The position numbers and the translations under genes were made by a program. Under the pieces are notes generated by a model. It was not told the origin of the DNA. It made no database searches and saw nothing but the letters and a program-made list of their open reading frames with translations. Shown piece by piece: positions 1-8,806 of a stretch of DNA of 38,136 nt (position 1 is the first letter of the stretch; each line of letters begins with the position of its first letter). Source of the stretch: an uncultured Rivibacter sp. (GTDB lineage Bacteria > Pseudomonadota > Gammaproteobacteria > Burkholderiales > Burkholderiaceae). Location of the stretch: positions 1 through 38,136 of the forward strand of contig CAMLNA010000029.1 of assembly GCA_946481025.1 (NCBI GenBank). Reading direction: 5' to 3'.

Positions 1-376
1 CCGACAGGGCGACCTGCAGGCCGGCGGCCACCTCGGCCCACGGCTGGGACTCGGTGGCCTGCCGCAGCCGCTCGGCCACCGCGGGGGCCGACTCGACGTC
101 GGTGGCGCCGCCGATGAGCAACAGGAACTCCTCGCCGCCATAGCGGCCCATGCGGTCGCCGCCGCGCAGGCTTCGGGCGGCGGCGACGACGAAGCGGCGC
201 AGCACTTCGTCGCCGACCAGGTGGCCATGGCGGTCGTTGACCTGCTTGAAGTGGTCGAGCTCCCGCACCGAAGCCCCGTACAGGCCGACGAATGCGCAGC
301 GCCCGACCGTGACCGACACCCACAGGCCCGACAGCACCGCCGGGCAACTTGAGCATCTCGACACGAGGGTAAACAC
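1..376 (-). CDS. GGDEF-domain protein (diguanylate cyclase-like), partial, abnormal 5' part
   Basis: The reverse strand encodes the core of a GGDEF domain, which in intact proteins makes cyclic di-GMP from two GTP. Visible are LDHFKQVNDRHGHLVGDEVL and, further on, RYGGEEF with the GGEEF signature; the gene then runs off the left edge. The 5' part is odd: the frame opens just downstream of a TAA, and the roughly 45 residues before the LDHFKQ stretch do not look like the usual start of the domain (D-x-LTGLxNRR). The first metal-binding Asp expected in the D-x-D motif appears as Glu (REL-D). I placed the start at a GTG at 374-376, which is uncertain. It may be a truncated or decayed gene, or one with a very unusual N-terminus. 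The domain is certain; the activity is not. Confidence 0.6.
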   Translation of the reverse strand, partial: MFTLVSRCSSCPAVLSGLWVSVTVGRCAFVGLYGASVRELDHFKQVNDRHGHLVGDEVLRRFVVAAARSLRGGDRMGRYGGEEFLLLIGGATDVESAPAVAERLRQATESQPWAEVAAGLQVALS

Positions 377-380
377 CAGT

Positions 381-409
381 TTAAGGACGCATTAACCAAT
401 CTTTAACAT
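381..409 (+). promoter_or_regulatory. Possible sigma-70 promoter of the sugar uptake operon
   Basis: An AT-rich island lies before the first transporter gene. TTAAGG at 381-386 and TAACAT at 404-409 are 17 bp apart and would place a start site near 416, at the edge of the palindrome at 417-432. Both boxes are weak matches, so this is only a candidate. Confidence 0.3.
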
Positions 410-416
410 TGCATCC

Positions 417-432
417 GCTTGAGTGCTCAAGC
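417..432. promoter_or_regulatory. Perfect 16-bp palindrome, candidate operator upstream of the sugar-binding protein
   Basis: GCTTGAG-TG-CTCAAGC is a perfect 7+2+7 inverted repeat ending 28 bp before the ATG of the binding-protein gene and just downstream of a weak promoter-like pair. Position and symmetry fit a repressor site. No regulator gene for this operon is present in the window, so the binding protein is unknown. Confidence 0.4.
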
Positions 433-460
433 TGAACAACACTGAAAGAGGAGTCAAAGG

Positions 461-1723
461 ATGACAACGCAACGCACACTGAGCCGCATGAGCTGGGCGC
501 TGGCGGCCGCTGGCCTGCTGGGTGCCACCGCCGCTCAGGCGGGTGAAATCGAGGTGCTGCACTGGTGGACTTCGGGCGGCGAGGCCAAGGCGGCCACGGC
601 GCTGAAGCTCACGCTGCAGAAGAAGGGGCATCGCTGGAAGGACTTCGCGGTGGCCGGCGGCGGCGGCGACTCCGCCATGACGGTGCTGAAGTCGCGCGTC
701 GTCTCGGGCAACCCGCCCTCGGCCGCGCAGATCAAGGGGCCGTCGATCCAGGAATGGGCGCGCGAAGGCGTGCTGGCCAACATGGACGACGTGGCCAAGG
801 CCAACAAGTGGGACGAGCTGCTGCCCAAGGCGATTGCCGACGGCCTCAAGTACAAGGGCAACTACGTCGCCGCGCCGGTGAACGTGCACCGCGTGAACTG
901 GTTGTGGACCAACCCCGAGGCCTTCAAGAAGGCCGGCGCCAAGGTGCCCACCACCTGGGACGAGTTCTTCACCGCCGCCGAAGCGCTGAAGAAGGCCGGC
1001 ATCATCCCCGTGGCCCACGGCGGCCAGAACTGGCAGGACTTCACCACCTTCGAAAGCGTCGCCCTGGGCATCGGCGGCGCCGACTTCTACAAGAAGGCGC
1101 TGGTGCAGCTGGACGGGGCCACCATCACCGGCCCGCAGATGACCAAGGTGCTGGAGACCTTCAAGAAGGTGAAGGGCTACACCGACAAGAACGCCCCGGG
1201 CCGCGACTGGAACCTGGCCACCGCCATGGTCATCAACGGCCAGGCCGGCATGCAGATCATGGGCGACTGGGCCAAGGGCGAATTCCTGGCGGCCAACAAG
1301 GTCCCCGGCAAGGACTTCGGCTGCGTGGCTGCTCCCGGCACCGCCAAGGCCTACACCTACAACGTGGACTCGTTCGCGATGTTCCAGCTGAAGGACCAGG
1401 CCAACATCGCCGCCCAGAAGGACCTGGCCGCCGAGATCATGAGCCCCCAGTTCCAGGAAGTGTTCAACCTGAACAAGGGCTCCATCCCGGTCCGCCTGAA
1501 CATGGCGATGGACAAGTTCGACGACTGCGCCAAGACCTCCTCGAAGGACTTCGTCGATTCGTCCAAGTCCGGCGGCCTGGTGCCCTCGATCGCCCACGGC
1601 ATGGCCGTCTCGTCGGCTGCCGAAGGCGCGATCAAGGACGCGGTGTCCAACTACTGGAACAGCGACAAGATGACCGTCGCCGAGGCCAAGGACAAGATCG
1701 CCGCCGCGGCCCGCACCAAGTGA
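461..1723 (+). CDS. gtsA: Sugar (glucose/mannose-type) ABC transporter substrate-binding protein
   Basis: This is the periplasmic binding protein of a carbohydrate ABC importer (family 1 solute-binding proteins), 420 residues. A signal peptide ends at about AQA-GE near residue 27. The mature protein opens with [16 protein letters not shown], which I recognise from the GtsA glucose-binding proteins of pseudomonads and related mannose/glucose binders. The ATG at 461 has a good AGGAG-type ribosome site about 8 bases upstream. It is the first gene of an operon with two permeases, an ATPase and two AGE-family enzymes. An intrinsic terminator directly behind it suggests the binding protein is made in excess over the membrane parts, as is usual in such operons. 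The exact sugar (glucose, mannose or another hexose) cannot be read from sequence. Confidence 0.88.
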   Translation: MTTQRTLSRMSWALAAAGLLGATAAQAGEIEVLHWWTSGGEAKAATALKLTLQKKGHRWKDFAVAGGGGDSAMTVLKSRVVSGNPPSAAQIKGPSIQEWAREGVLANMDDVAKANKWDELLPKAIADGLKYKGNYVAAPVNVHRVNWLWTNPEAFKKAGAKVPTTWDEFFTAAEALKKAGIIPVAHGGQNWQDFTTFESVALGIGGADFYKKALVQLDGATITGPQMTKVLETFKKVKGYTDKNAPGRDWNLATAMVINGQAGMQIMGDWAKGEFLAANKVPGKDFGCVAAPGTAKAYTYNVDSFAMFQLKDQANIAAQKDLAAEIMSPQFQEVFNLNKGSIPVRLNMAMDKFDDCAKTSSKDFVDSSKSGGLVPSIAHGMAVSSAAEGAIKDAVSNYWNSDKMTVAEAKDKIAAAARTK

Positions 1724-1771
1724 TGAGGGTTAGACCGATCTTCGTGTGTGTGAACTGCTGAAGCAGCATTG

Positions 1772-1810
1772 AGGCCGGCCAGGGTGACAGGCCCTGGCCG
1801 GCCTTTTTTT
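1772..1810 (+). terminator. Strong intrinsic terminator inside the sugar operon
   Basis: A perfect 13-bp stem (1772-1784 with 1792-1804, arms AGGCCGGCCAGGG and its complement) with a 7-base loop is followed by seven T residues at 1804-1810. It lies between the binding-protein gene and the first permease gene. It would stop most transcripts after gtsA and let only part read into the downstream genes. Confidence 0.85.
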
Positions 1811-1832
1811 GACCGACAACCCTCAAGCTTTC

Positions 1833-2714
1833 ATGAGTACTGCCGCGTCCCCCGCAGTCCGCAACTGGCTGCCCAAGCTGGTGGTGGCGCCCTCCTTCGT
1901 GCTGGGCTTCGCCTTCATCTACGGGCTCATCGCCTGGAACGGCTATTTCTCGGTGTCGGCCTCGCGCCTTCTGCCCAACTACGAATTCGCCGGCTTCGAG
2001 CCCTACGTCACGCTGTTCGAGAGCGAGCGATTCCAGGTGGCGCTCAAGAACCTGGCGATCTTCGGCACGCTGTTCATCGGCGGCGCCATGGCGCTGGGCC
2101 TGCTGCTGGCCGTGCTGCTGGACCAGAAGATCCGCGCGGAGGGCGCGTTGCGCACCATCTACCTGTACCCGATGGCGCTGAGCTTCATCGTCACCGGCAC
2201 GGCGTGGAAGTGGATCCTCAACCCCGGGCTGGGCCTGGAGAAGGTGTTCCACGACTGGGGCTGGGAAAGCTTCAGCTTCGACTGGCTGGTGGACCCGGAC
2301 TATGCGATCTACTGCGTGGTGATCGCAGGCGTCTGGCAGAGCTCGGGCTTCGTGATGGCGCTCTTCCTGGCCGGCCTGCGCGGCATCGACGAATCCATCA
2401 TCAAGGCGGCCCAGGTCGACGGCGCGTCGCTGCCGCGCATCTACTGGCGCATCCTCATTCCGAGCCTGAGGCCCGTGTTCTTCTCGACGCTGATGGTGCT
2501 GTCGCACATCGCGATCAAGAGCTTCGACCTGGTGATGGCGCTCACCGCCGGCGGCCCCGGCTATGCCACCGACCTGCCGGCCACCTTCATGTATGCGATG
2601 GCCTTCTCGCGCGGGCAGATCAACCTCGGCGCCGCCTCTGCCACCATCATGCTGGCCACCGTGGCGGCCATCGTGGTGCCCTATCTCTACAGTGAACTGA
2701 GGTCGCGCAAATGA
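1833..2714 (+). CDS. gtsB: Sugar ABC transporter permease, first subunit
   Basis: This is a MalF/UgpA-type inner-membrane subunit of 293 residues with about six hydrophobic segments. The cytoplasmic EAA loop, which docks on the ATPase, is seen at about residues 186-210 (IKAAQVDGASLPRIYWRI). I chose the ATG at 1833. An in-frame TTG at 1809 lies in the T-run of the preceding terminator and is an unlikely start. There is no strong ribosome site before the ATG. The gene ends in an ATGA overlap with the second permease, so the two are probably translationally coupled. Family and partner assignment are solid; the sugar specificity is inferred from the binding protein. Confidence 0.87.
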   Translation: MSTAASPAVRNWLPKLVVAPSFVLGFAFIYGLIAWNGYFSVSASRLLPNYEFAGFEPYVTLFESERFQVALKNLAIFGTLFIGGAMALGLLLAVLLDQKIRAEGALRTIYLYPMALSFIVTGTAWKWILNPGLGLEKVFHDWGWESFSFDWLVDPDYAIYCVVIAGVWQSSGFVMALFLAGLRGIDESIIKAAQVDGASLPRIYWRILIPSLRPVFFSTLMVLSHIAIKSFDLVMALTAGGPGYATDLPATFMYAMAFSRGQINLGAASATIMLATVAAIVVPYLYSELRSRK

Positions 2715-3565
2715 ACGCGAACACGATTCATCGCGTGATCCTCTGGAGCCTGCTCATCGGCTTCGCGATCTTCTTCCTCGCCCCGCTGTACGTGATGCTC
2801 ACCACGTCGCTCAAGAGCATGGACGAGATCCGCGGCGGCAGCCTGCTGGCACTGCCGGCCTCGCCCAGCTTCGAGGCGTGGGCCAAGGCCTGGTCCACCG
2901 CCTGCACCGGCGTGGACTGCGGCGGCCTGAAGCCCTTCTTCTGGAACTCGGTGCTGATGATCGTGCCGGCGGTGGCGGTGTCCACCTCGCTGGGCGCCAT
3001 CAACGGCTACGTGCTCAGCAAATGGCGCTTCCGCGGCAGCGAGGTCATGTTCGCCCTCCTGCTGTTCGGCGTGTTCATGCCCTTGCAGGTGGTGCTGCTG
3101 CCCATGTCGCAGATCCTCGGCTGGTTCGGGCTCGCGAGTTCGATCTGGGGCCTGGTGATCGTGCACATCCTGTGCGGCCTGCCCTCCACCACGCTGTTCT
3201 TCCGCAACTACTACGTCGGCCTGCCCGACGAGCTGATCAAGGCGGCCATGCTCGACGGCGCGGGCTTCTGGAAGATCTTCTTCCGCATCGTGCTGCCGCT
3301 GTCCACGCCCATCCTCGTGGTCACGCTGATCTGGCAGTTCACCAACATCTGGAACGACTTCCTGTTCGGCGTGGTGTTCTCGGGCTCCGACTCGAAGCCC
3401 ATCACCGTGGGCCTGAACAACCTGGCCAACACGTCCAGCGTGGTCAAGGAATACAACGTGGACATGGCCGCCGCGATGATCGCGGGCCTGCCCACGCTGA
3501 TCGTCTACATCGTTGCGGGCAAATACTTTGTACGCGGCCTCACCGCCGGTGCCGTCAAAGGATGA
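2711..3565 (+). CDS. gtsC: Sugar ABC transporter permease, second subunit
   Basis: This is a MalG/UgpE-type inner-membrane subunit of 284 residues. It begins with a hydrophobic helix (ILWSLLIGFAIFFLAPLYV) and has the EAA loop at about residues 173-200 (DELIKAAMLDGAGFWKIFF) before the last membrane segments. The start codon overlaps the stop of the first permease by 4 bases (ATGA). With that protein it forms the membrane channel of the importer. After its stop codon come about 150 bases of hairpin-rich intergenic DNA before the ATPase gene, an unusually long gap for this operon. Confidence 0.88.
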   Translation: MNANTIHRVILWSLLIGFAIFFLAPLYVMLTTSLKSMDEIRGGSLLALPASPSFEAWAKAWSTACTGVDCGGLKPFFWNSVLMIVPAVAVSTSLGAINGYVLSKWRFRGSEVMFALLLFGVFMPLQVVLLPMSQILGWFGLASSIWGLVIVHILCGLPSTTLFFRNYYVGLPDELIKAAMLDGAGFWKIFFRIVLPLSTPILVVTLIWQFTNIWNDFLFGVVFSGSDSKPITVGLNNLANTSSVVKEYNVDMAAAMIAGLPTLIVYIVAGKYFVRGLTAGAVKG

Positions 3566-3569
3566 CCCA

Positions 3570-3650
3570 CCCCCGTAGCGCCTTCGGCGCTCCCCCTCGA
3601 AGGGGGCGCCCCCAGCAGCCCGGCAAAGCCGGTTCCGCGGGGTCCACTTG
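3570..3650. repeat. Intergenic palindromic repeat of three stacked hairpins (REP-like)
   Basis: Three short hairpins follow one another between the second permease and the ATPase gene: AGCGCC-TTC-GGCGCT (3577-3591), CCCCCT-CGA-AGGGGG (3592-3606) and CCGGC-AAA-GCCGG (3620-3632). From memory this arrangement resembles a dispersed intergenic element common in Comamonadaceae and related Burkholderiales; that is recollection, not a search. A related C-rich hairpin lies at 26803-26817. It may protect the upstream transcript or partly stop transcription. Confidence 0.6.
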
Positions 3651-3714
3651 GCTTTCACGGCGGCGTTCAGCAGGTGCCGCCTCGAACATCAGAAACTGAA
3701 CAGGAAAAGCAGCC

Positions 3715-4779
<1,065 letters not shown>

Positions 4780-5979
4780 ATGCCCGACTTCCGCTCCCCC
4801 GACTTCCTGCGCCGGCACATCCTTCACACGCAGGCCTTCTACGACGGCCGCTGCGTCGACCCGACCGGCGGCTTCTTCCATTTCTTCAAGGACGACGGCA
4901 CGGTCTACGACCGGCACACGCGCCACCTCGTCAGCAGCACGCGCTTCGTCTTCACCCATGCCATGGCCTATCGCCACTTCGGCCAGCCGCACTGGCTGGA
5001 AGGCGCTCGCCATGGCCTGCGCTTTCTCCAACAAGCCCACCGAGACCCTGCCACCGGCGGCCATGCCTGGATGCTCGACTGGCGCGATGGCAAGGTGGCG
5101 CAGGTGCTCGACGACACCAACCACTGCTACGGCCTCGCCTTCGTGCTGCTGGCCCATGCCCATGGCCTCATGGCCGGCATCGAGGAAGCCCGCGCCGGGC
5201 TCGATGCCACGTATGCGCTGATGGAGCAGCGCTTCTGGGAACCCCAGCACGCCGCCTATGCCGACGAGGCCGACGCGCAATGGCAGCGCAGGCCCTACCG
5301 CGGCCAGAACGCCAACATGCACGCCTGCGAGGCCATGCTGGCCGCCTTCGAAGCCACCGGCGACGAGCGCTTCCTCGACCGCGCCGAAACGCTGGCCACG
5401 ACCTTCACGCAGCAGCGCGCCTCGCTGGCCGGCGGCCTCATCTGGGAGCACTACCACGCCGACTGGTCGGTGGACTGGGATTACAACCGCCACGACAAGA
5501 CCAACATCTTCCGGCCCTGGGGCTTCCAGCCCGGCCACCTCACCGAGTGGGCCAAGCTGCTGCTGATCCTCGACCGCCACCGCAGCAGCCCCTGGCTGCT
5601 GCCGCGCGCCTGTGCGCTGTTCGACGCCGCCATGCAGCACGCGTGGGACGACCAGCATGGCGGCCTGGTCTACGGCTTCGCCCCCGACCGCAGCGTGTGC
5701 GACGGCGACAAGTACTTCTGGGTACAGGCCGAAAGCCTGGCCGCGGCCGCGCTGCTGGCCGTGCGCACCGGCGATCAACGCTACTGGCAGTGGTACGACC
5801 GACTGTGGGCTTACAGTTGGGCCCACTTGGTGGACCACCGGCACGGCGCCTGGTATCGCATCCTGAGCCACGACAACCGCAAGCTCGGCGACGAGAAGAG
5901 CCCGGCCGGCAAGGTGGACTACCACACCATGGGCGCCTGCTACGAAGTGCTGCAGGCCTTGGGCCACGGCCCTGCGTAA
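4780..5979 (+). CDS. AGE-family sugar isomerase/epimerase, first of a tandem pair
   Basis: This 399-residue enzyme belongs to the N-acylglucosamine 2-epimerase (AGE) superfamily of alpha/alpha barrels, which includes mannose isomerase (mannose to fructose), YihS and cellobiose 2-epimerase. Residues matching the YihS/mannose isomerase active site are visible: Arg55 (STRFVF), His181 (NANMH), His253 and Glu256 (GHLTEWAKLL) and His382 (DYHT). The gene begins on the base after the ATPase stop codon, so it is probably translated with the transporter. A likely job is turning the imported hexose into fructose or another ketose inside the cell. It is closely related to the next gene. The precise substrate is inference; an aldose-ketose isomerase is more likely than an N-acetyl sugar epimerase given the context. 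Confidence 0.82.
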   Translation: MPDFRSPDFLRRHILHTQAFYDGRCVDPTGGFFHFFKDDGTVYDRHTRHLVSSTRFVFTHAMAYRHFGQPHWLEGARHGLRFLQQAHRDPATGGHAWMLDWRDGKVAQVLDDTNHCYGLAFVLLAHAHGLMAGIEEARAGLDATYALMEQRFWEPQHAAYADEADAQWQRRPYRGQNANMHACEAMLAAFEATGDERFLDRAETLATTFTQQRASLAGGLIWEHYHADWSVDWDYNRHDKTNIFRPWGFQPGHLTEWAKLLLILDRHRSSPWLLPRACALFDAAMQHAWDDQHGGLVYGFAPDRSVCDGDKYFWVQAESLAAAALLAVRTGDQRYWQWYDRLWAYSWAHLVDHRHGAWYRILSHDNRKLGDEKSPAGKVDYHTMGACYEVLQALGHGPA

Positions 5980-6007
5980 GAACCGCCGTTCCTCCGTCGA
6001 CCTGTCG

Positions 6008-7216
6008 ATGCATTCAACGTTTCCGCACTACCGCTCTGCCGCCTTCCTGAAGGAACACATCTTCCACACGATGTCGTTCTATCACCCGCGCTGCATCGAT
6101 CGCAGCGGCGGCTTCTTCCACTTCTTCAAGGACGACGGCACGGTCTTCGACCGCGAGACGCGCTACCTCGTCAACAGCACCCGCTTCATCTTCAACTATG
6201 CGATGGCGCACACGCATTTCCGTGCGCCCACCTACCTCGACGCGGTGCGCCACGGGCTGCGCTTCCTGCGAGAGGCGCATCTCGACCCGGCCACCGGCCG
6301 CTACGCCTGGGCGGTACGTGTGCACGGCGAGCCGCAGCAGGTGCAGGTGATCGACGACACCGAATACGCCTACGGCCTCGCCTTCGTGATGCTGGCCTAT
6401 GCACATGCGCTCATGGCCGGCGTCGGCGAGGCACGCGATTGGCTCGGCGAAACCTGGACGCGCCTGAACGACGTGTTCTGGGAAGCCGGCCCCGGCCTCT
6501 ATGCCGACGAAGCCACCGCCGACGGCAGCCTGCGCCCCTACCGGGGCCAGGACGCCAACATGCACATCTGCGAGGCCCTGCTGAGCGCCTTCGAGGCCAC
6601 CAGGGAAGCACGGTTCCTCGAGCGCGCCGAGCAGCTGGCACGCAACATCACCCTGCGCCAGGCCGACCTCACCGGCGGCCTCATCTGGGAAAACCACCGC
6701 CGCGACTGGACCACCGACTGGGACTACCACCGCGACCAGACCGACCTGCTGTTCCGCGCCTACGGCTTCCAGGTCGGCCACCAGACCGAATGGGCCAAGC
6801 TGCTGCTCATCCTCAACCGCCTGAAGCCGCAGGAATGGCTGGTGAGCCGCGCGCAGTCGCTGTTCGACGCGGCCATGCAACGGGGCTGGGACGACACCGA
6901 GCTCGGCCTGCGCCACCGCCTCGGTCCCGACGGTCACACCGTGATCGACGACCGCAAGTTCTTCTGGACCCAGGCCGAGAGCATCGCCGCGGCGGCCCTG
7001 CTCGGGCAATGCACCGGCGTCGAGCACTACTGGCGCTGGTTCGACCGGCTGTGGTCGTATGCATGGACGTATTTCATCGACCATGAACACGGCGCGTGGT
7101 TTCACACGCTGAGCCGCGACAACCGCAAGCTCGACGACTTCAAGGGCCAGGCCGGCAAGACCGACTACCACACGCTGGGTGCCTGTTACCTCGCGCTCAC
7201 CGCCTTGCCGGCGTAG
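6008..7216 (+). CDS. AGE-family sugar isomerase/epimerase, second of a tandem pair
   Basis: This 402-residue paralogue of the preceding gene looks roughly half identical by eye along its whole length. The same catalytic set is present: Arg59, His186 (DANMH), His258 and Glu261 (GHQTEWAKLL) and His388 (DYHT). It starts 28 bases after the first copy, in the same operon. Both copies keep all expected catalytic residues, so neither looks decayed; they may handle different sugars or differ in regulation. Differences cluster in the loops, for example the stretch at 100-115 and the 300-312 region. It is the last gene of the operon by strand and spacing; a short hairpin follows at 7229-7244. Confidence 0.82.
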   Translation: MHSTFPHYRSAAFLKEHIFHTMSFYHPRCIDRSGGFFHFFKDDGTVFDRETRYLVNSTRFIFNYAMAHTHFRAPTYLDAVRHGLRFLREAHLDPATGRYAWAVRVHGEPQQVQVIDDTEYAYGLAFVMLAYAHALMAGVGEARDWLGETWTRLNDVFWEAGPGLYADEATADGSLRPYRGQDANMHICEALLSAFEATREARFLERAEQLARNITLRQADLTGGLIWENHRRDWTTDWDYHRDQTDLLFRAYGFQVGHQTEWAKLLLILNRLKPQEWLVSRAQSLFDAAMQRGWDDTELGLRHRLGPDGHTVIDDRKFFWTQAESIAAAALLGQCTGVEHYWRWFDRLWSYAWTYFIDHEHGAWFHTLSRDNRKLDDFKGQAGKTDYHTLGACYLALTALPA

Positions 7217-7228
7217 AAGGCGGGCCCG

Positions 7229-7244
7229 GTAGCCGGAGGGCTAC
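7229..7244. promoter_or_regulatory. Small inverted repeat between the sugar operon and the TldD-like gene
   Basis: GTAGCC-GGAG-GGCTAC forms a 6-bp stem with a 4-base loop and overlaps TACACT (7242-7247), a fair -10 box for the downstream gene. I see no matching -35 box and no T-run, so it is neither a clear terminator nor a proven promoter. Confidence 0.25.
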
Positions 7245-7314
7245 ACTGCGCCTCACCCTTTTCCAGCGCGAGCCGCCACCCGCGGCACGCGCCAGCCGAA
7301 GCGAGGCGCAACCC

Positions 7315-8775
7315 ATGCTCGACACGCTAGAGACCCAGGCGCGCAAGGCCGCGCCGTCAGGCATCCAACACTGGGCCGTGCGCGGCGTCAGCGAAAGCTC
7401 CGAACAGCTGTGCGTGCGGCAGAACGTGGCCGAAGCCCCCGCCCTGAGCCGCGACGAAGGCGTGATGGTCACCGTGATCGATGGCGGCCTGGGTTACGCG
7501 GCCACATCCGACACCTCCGAGGCGGGCCTGCGGGACGCCTTTTCGCGCGCCGCCACGCTGGCGCGCGCCAGCGCCGGCAAGACCGTCTTCAACTACGCAT
7601 CGCTGCAGATGCCGCGGCCCAGCGGCCGCTATGAAAGCCCGGTGCAGCAGGGCACCGAGGCCCTGAGCCTGCCGGCCAAGCTCGACCTGCTGCACACGGT
7701 GAGCGCCGCGACCAAGGGCAGCGAGGACCGCATCGTCGACTGGTCGGTGAGCCTGTGGTCGGTGCACACCGACCAGCTCTTCGTCACCAGCGACGGCGGC
7801 CGCGCGGAGCAGCACTGGCGCATGCTCACGCCGGCCATCCAGGCCACCGCCCATGCCAACGGCGTGACGCAGACGCGTTCGTCGGCCGGCCAGTACAACG
7901 GCTTCTGCCAGCAAGGCGGCCTCGAAGTACTGGAACGCGCCGGGTTCCAGAGCGACGGCCCGCGCGTGGCGCGCGAAGCGGTCGAGCTGGTCCTGGCGCC
8001 GCAGTGCCCCAGCGGCGAGATGGACCTGGTGCTCATGCCGGACCAGATGATGCTGCAGATCCACGAGTCCATCGGCCACCCGCTGGAGCTCGACCGCATC
8101 CTTGGAGACGAACGCAACTTCGCCGGCACCAGCTTCGTGACGATGGACATGTTCGGCCACTATGCCTACGGCAGCGAACTGCTCAACGTCACCTACGACC
8201 CCACGCAGGCCTACGAATTCGCAGGCTTCGCGTTCGACGACGACGGCTCGGGCGCCGAGCGGCAGTTCATCATCGAGCGCGGCATCCTGAAGCGCCCGCT
8301 GGGCGGCGCCATTTCGCAGGCTCGTGCGCGCGCGCTCGGCTTCGACCTGGCCGGCGTGGCCACCACCCGCGCCTGCTCGTGGAACCGCGCGCCGATCGAC
8401 CGCATGAGCAACCTCAACGTCGAGCCGGGCGACGCCAGCTTCGAGCAGATCATCGGCTCGGTCGAACACGGCGTGCTCATGCACACCAACTGCTCCTGGA
8501 GCATCGACGACTCGCGCAACAAGTTCCAGTTCGGCTGTGAATACGGCCGTGTCATCCGCAACGGCCAGCTCGCCGAGGTGGTGCGCAACCCCAACTACCG
8601 GGGCATCTCGGCCACCTTCTGGCGGTCGCTCGCGATGGTGGGCGACGGCTCGACCTTCCAGGTGATGGGCACGCCCTACTGCGGCAAGGGCGAGCCGGCG
8701 CAGATCATCCGAGTGGGGCACGCGGCGCCGGTGTGCAAGTTCGCGAAGGTGGCCGTCTTTGGGGGTGCCGCATGA
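7315..8775 (+). CDS. TldD-like metallopeptidase subunit
   Basis: This 486-residue protein is of the TldD/PmbA (U62) family. The zinc motif HESIGH is at 250-255, and Cys456 in GTPYCGKGEP fits the third metal ligand known from E. coli TldD. TldD acts with PmbA/TldE as a heterodimer that cuts unfolded peptides; known roles include microcin B17 maturation and CcdA turnover. I set the start at the ATG at 7315, after a GAGG-type ribosome site; longer versions would enter the previous operon. The N-terminal region (MLDTLETQARKAAP) differs from E. coli TldD as I remember it, so this is perhaps a second, non-housekeeping paralogue. The partner gene follows after 31 bases. Confidence 0.85.
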   Translation: MLDTLETQARKAAPSGIQHWAVRGVSESSEQLCVRQNVAEAPALSRDEGVMVTVIDGGLGYAATSDTSEAGLRDAFSRAATLARASAGKTVFNYASLQMPRPSGRYESPVQQGTEALSLPAKLDLLHTVSAATKGSEDRIVDWSVSLWSVHTDQLFVTSDGGRAEQHWRMLTPAIQATAHANGVTQTRSSAGQYNGFCQQGGLEVLERAGFQSDGPRVAREAVELVLAPQCPSGEMDLVLMPDQMMLQIHESIGHPLELDRILGDERNFAGTSFVTMDMFGHYAYGSELLNVTYDPTQAYEFAGFAFDDDGSGAERQFIIERGILKRPLGGAISQARARALGFDLAGVATTRACSWNRAPIDRMSNLNVEPGDASFEQIIGSVEHGVLMHTNCSWSIDDSRNKFQFGCEYGRVIRNGQLAEVVRNPNYRGISATFWRSLAMVGDGSTFQVMGTPYCGKGEPAQIIRVGHAAPVCKFAKVAVFGGAA

Positions 8776-8806
8776 AACGACAAGCACACGCACCGGAGGT
8801 GGCGCA

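Noticed and set aside
1809..1835. A TTG at 1809 as start of the first permease
   Set aside because: It lies in the T-run of a strong terminator and has no ribosome site; the ATG at 1833 gives a normal N-terminus.
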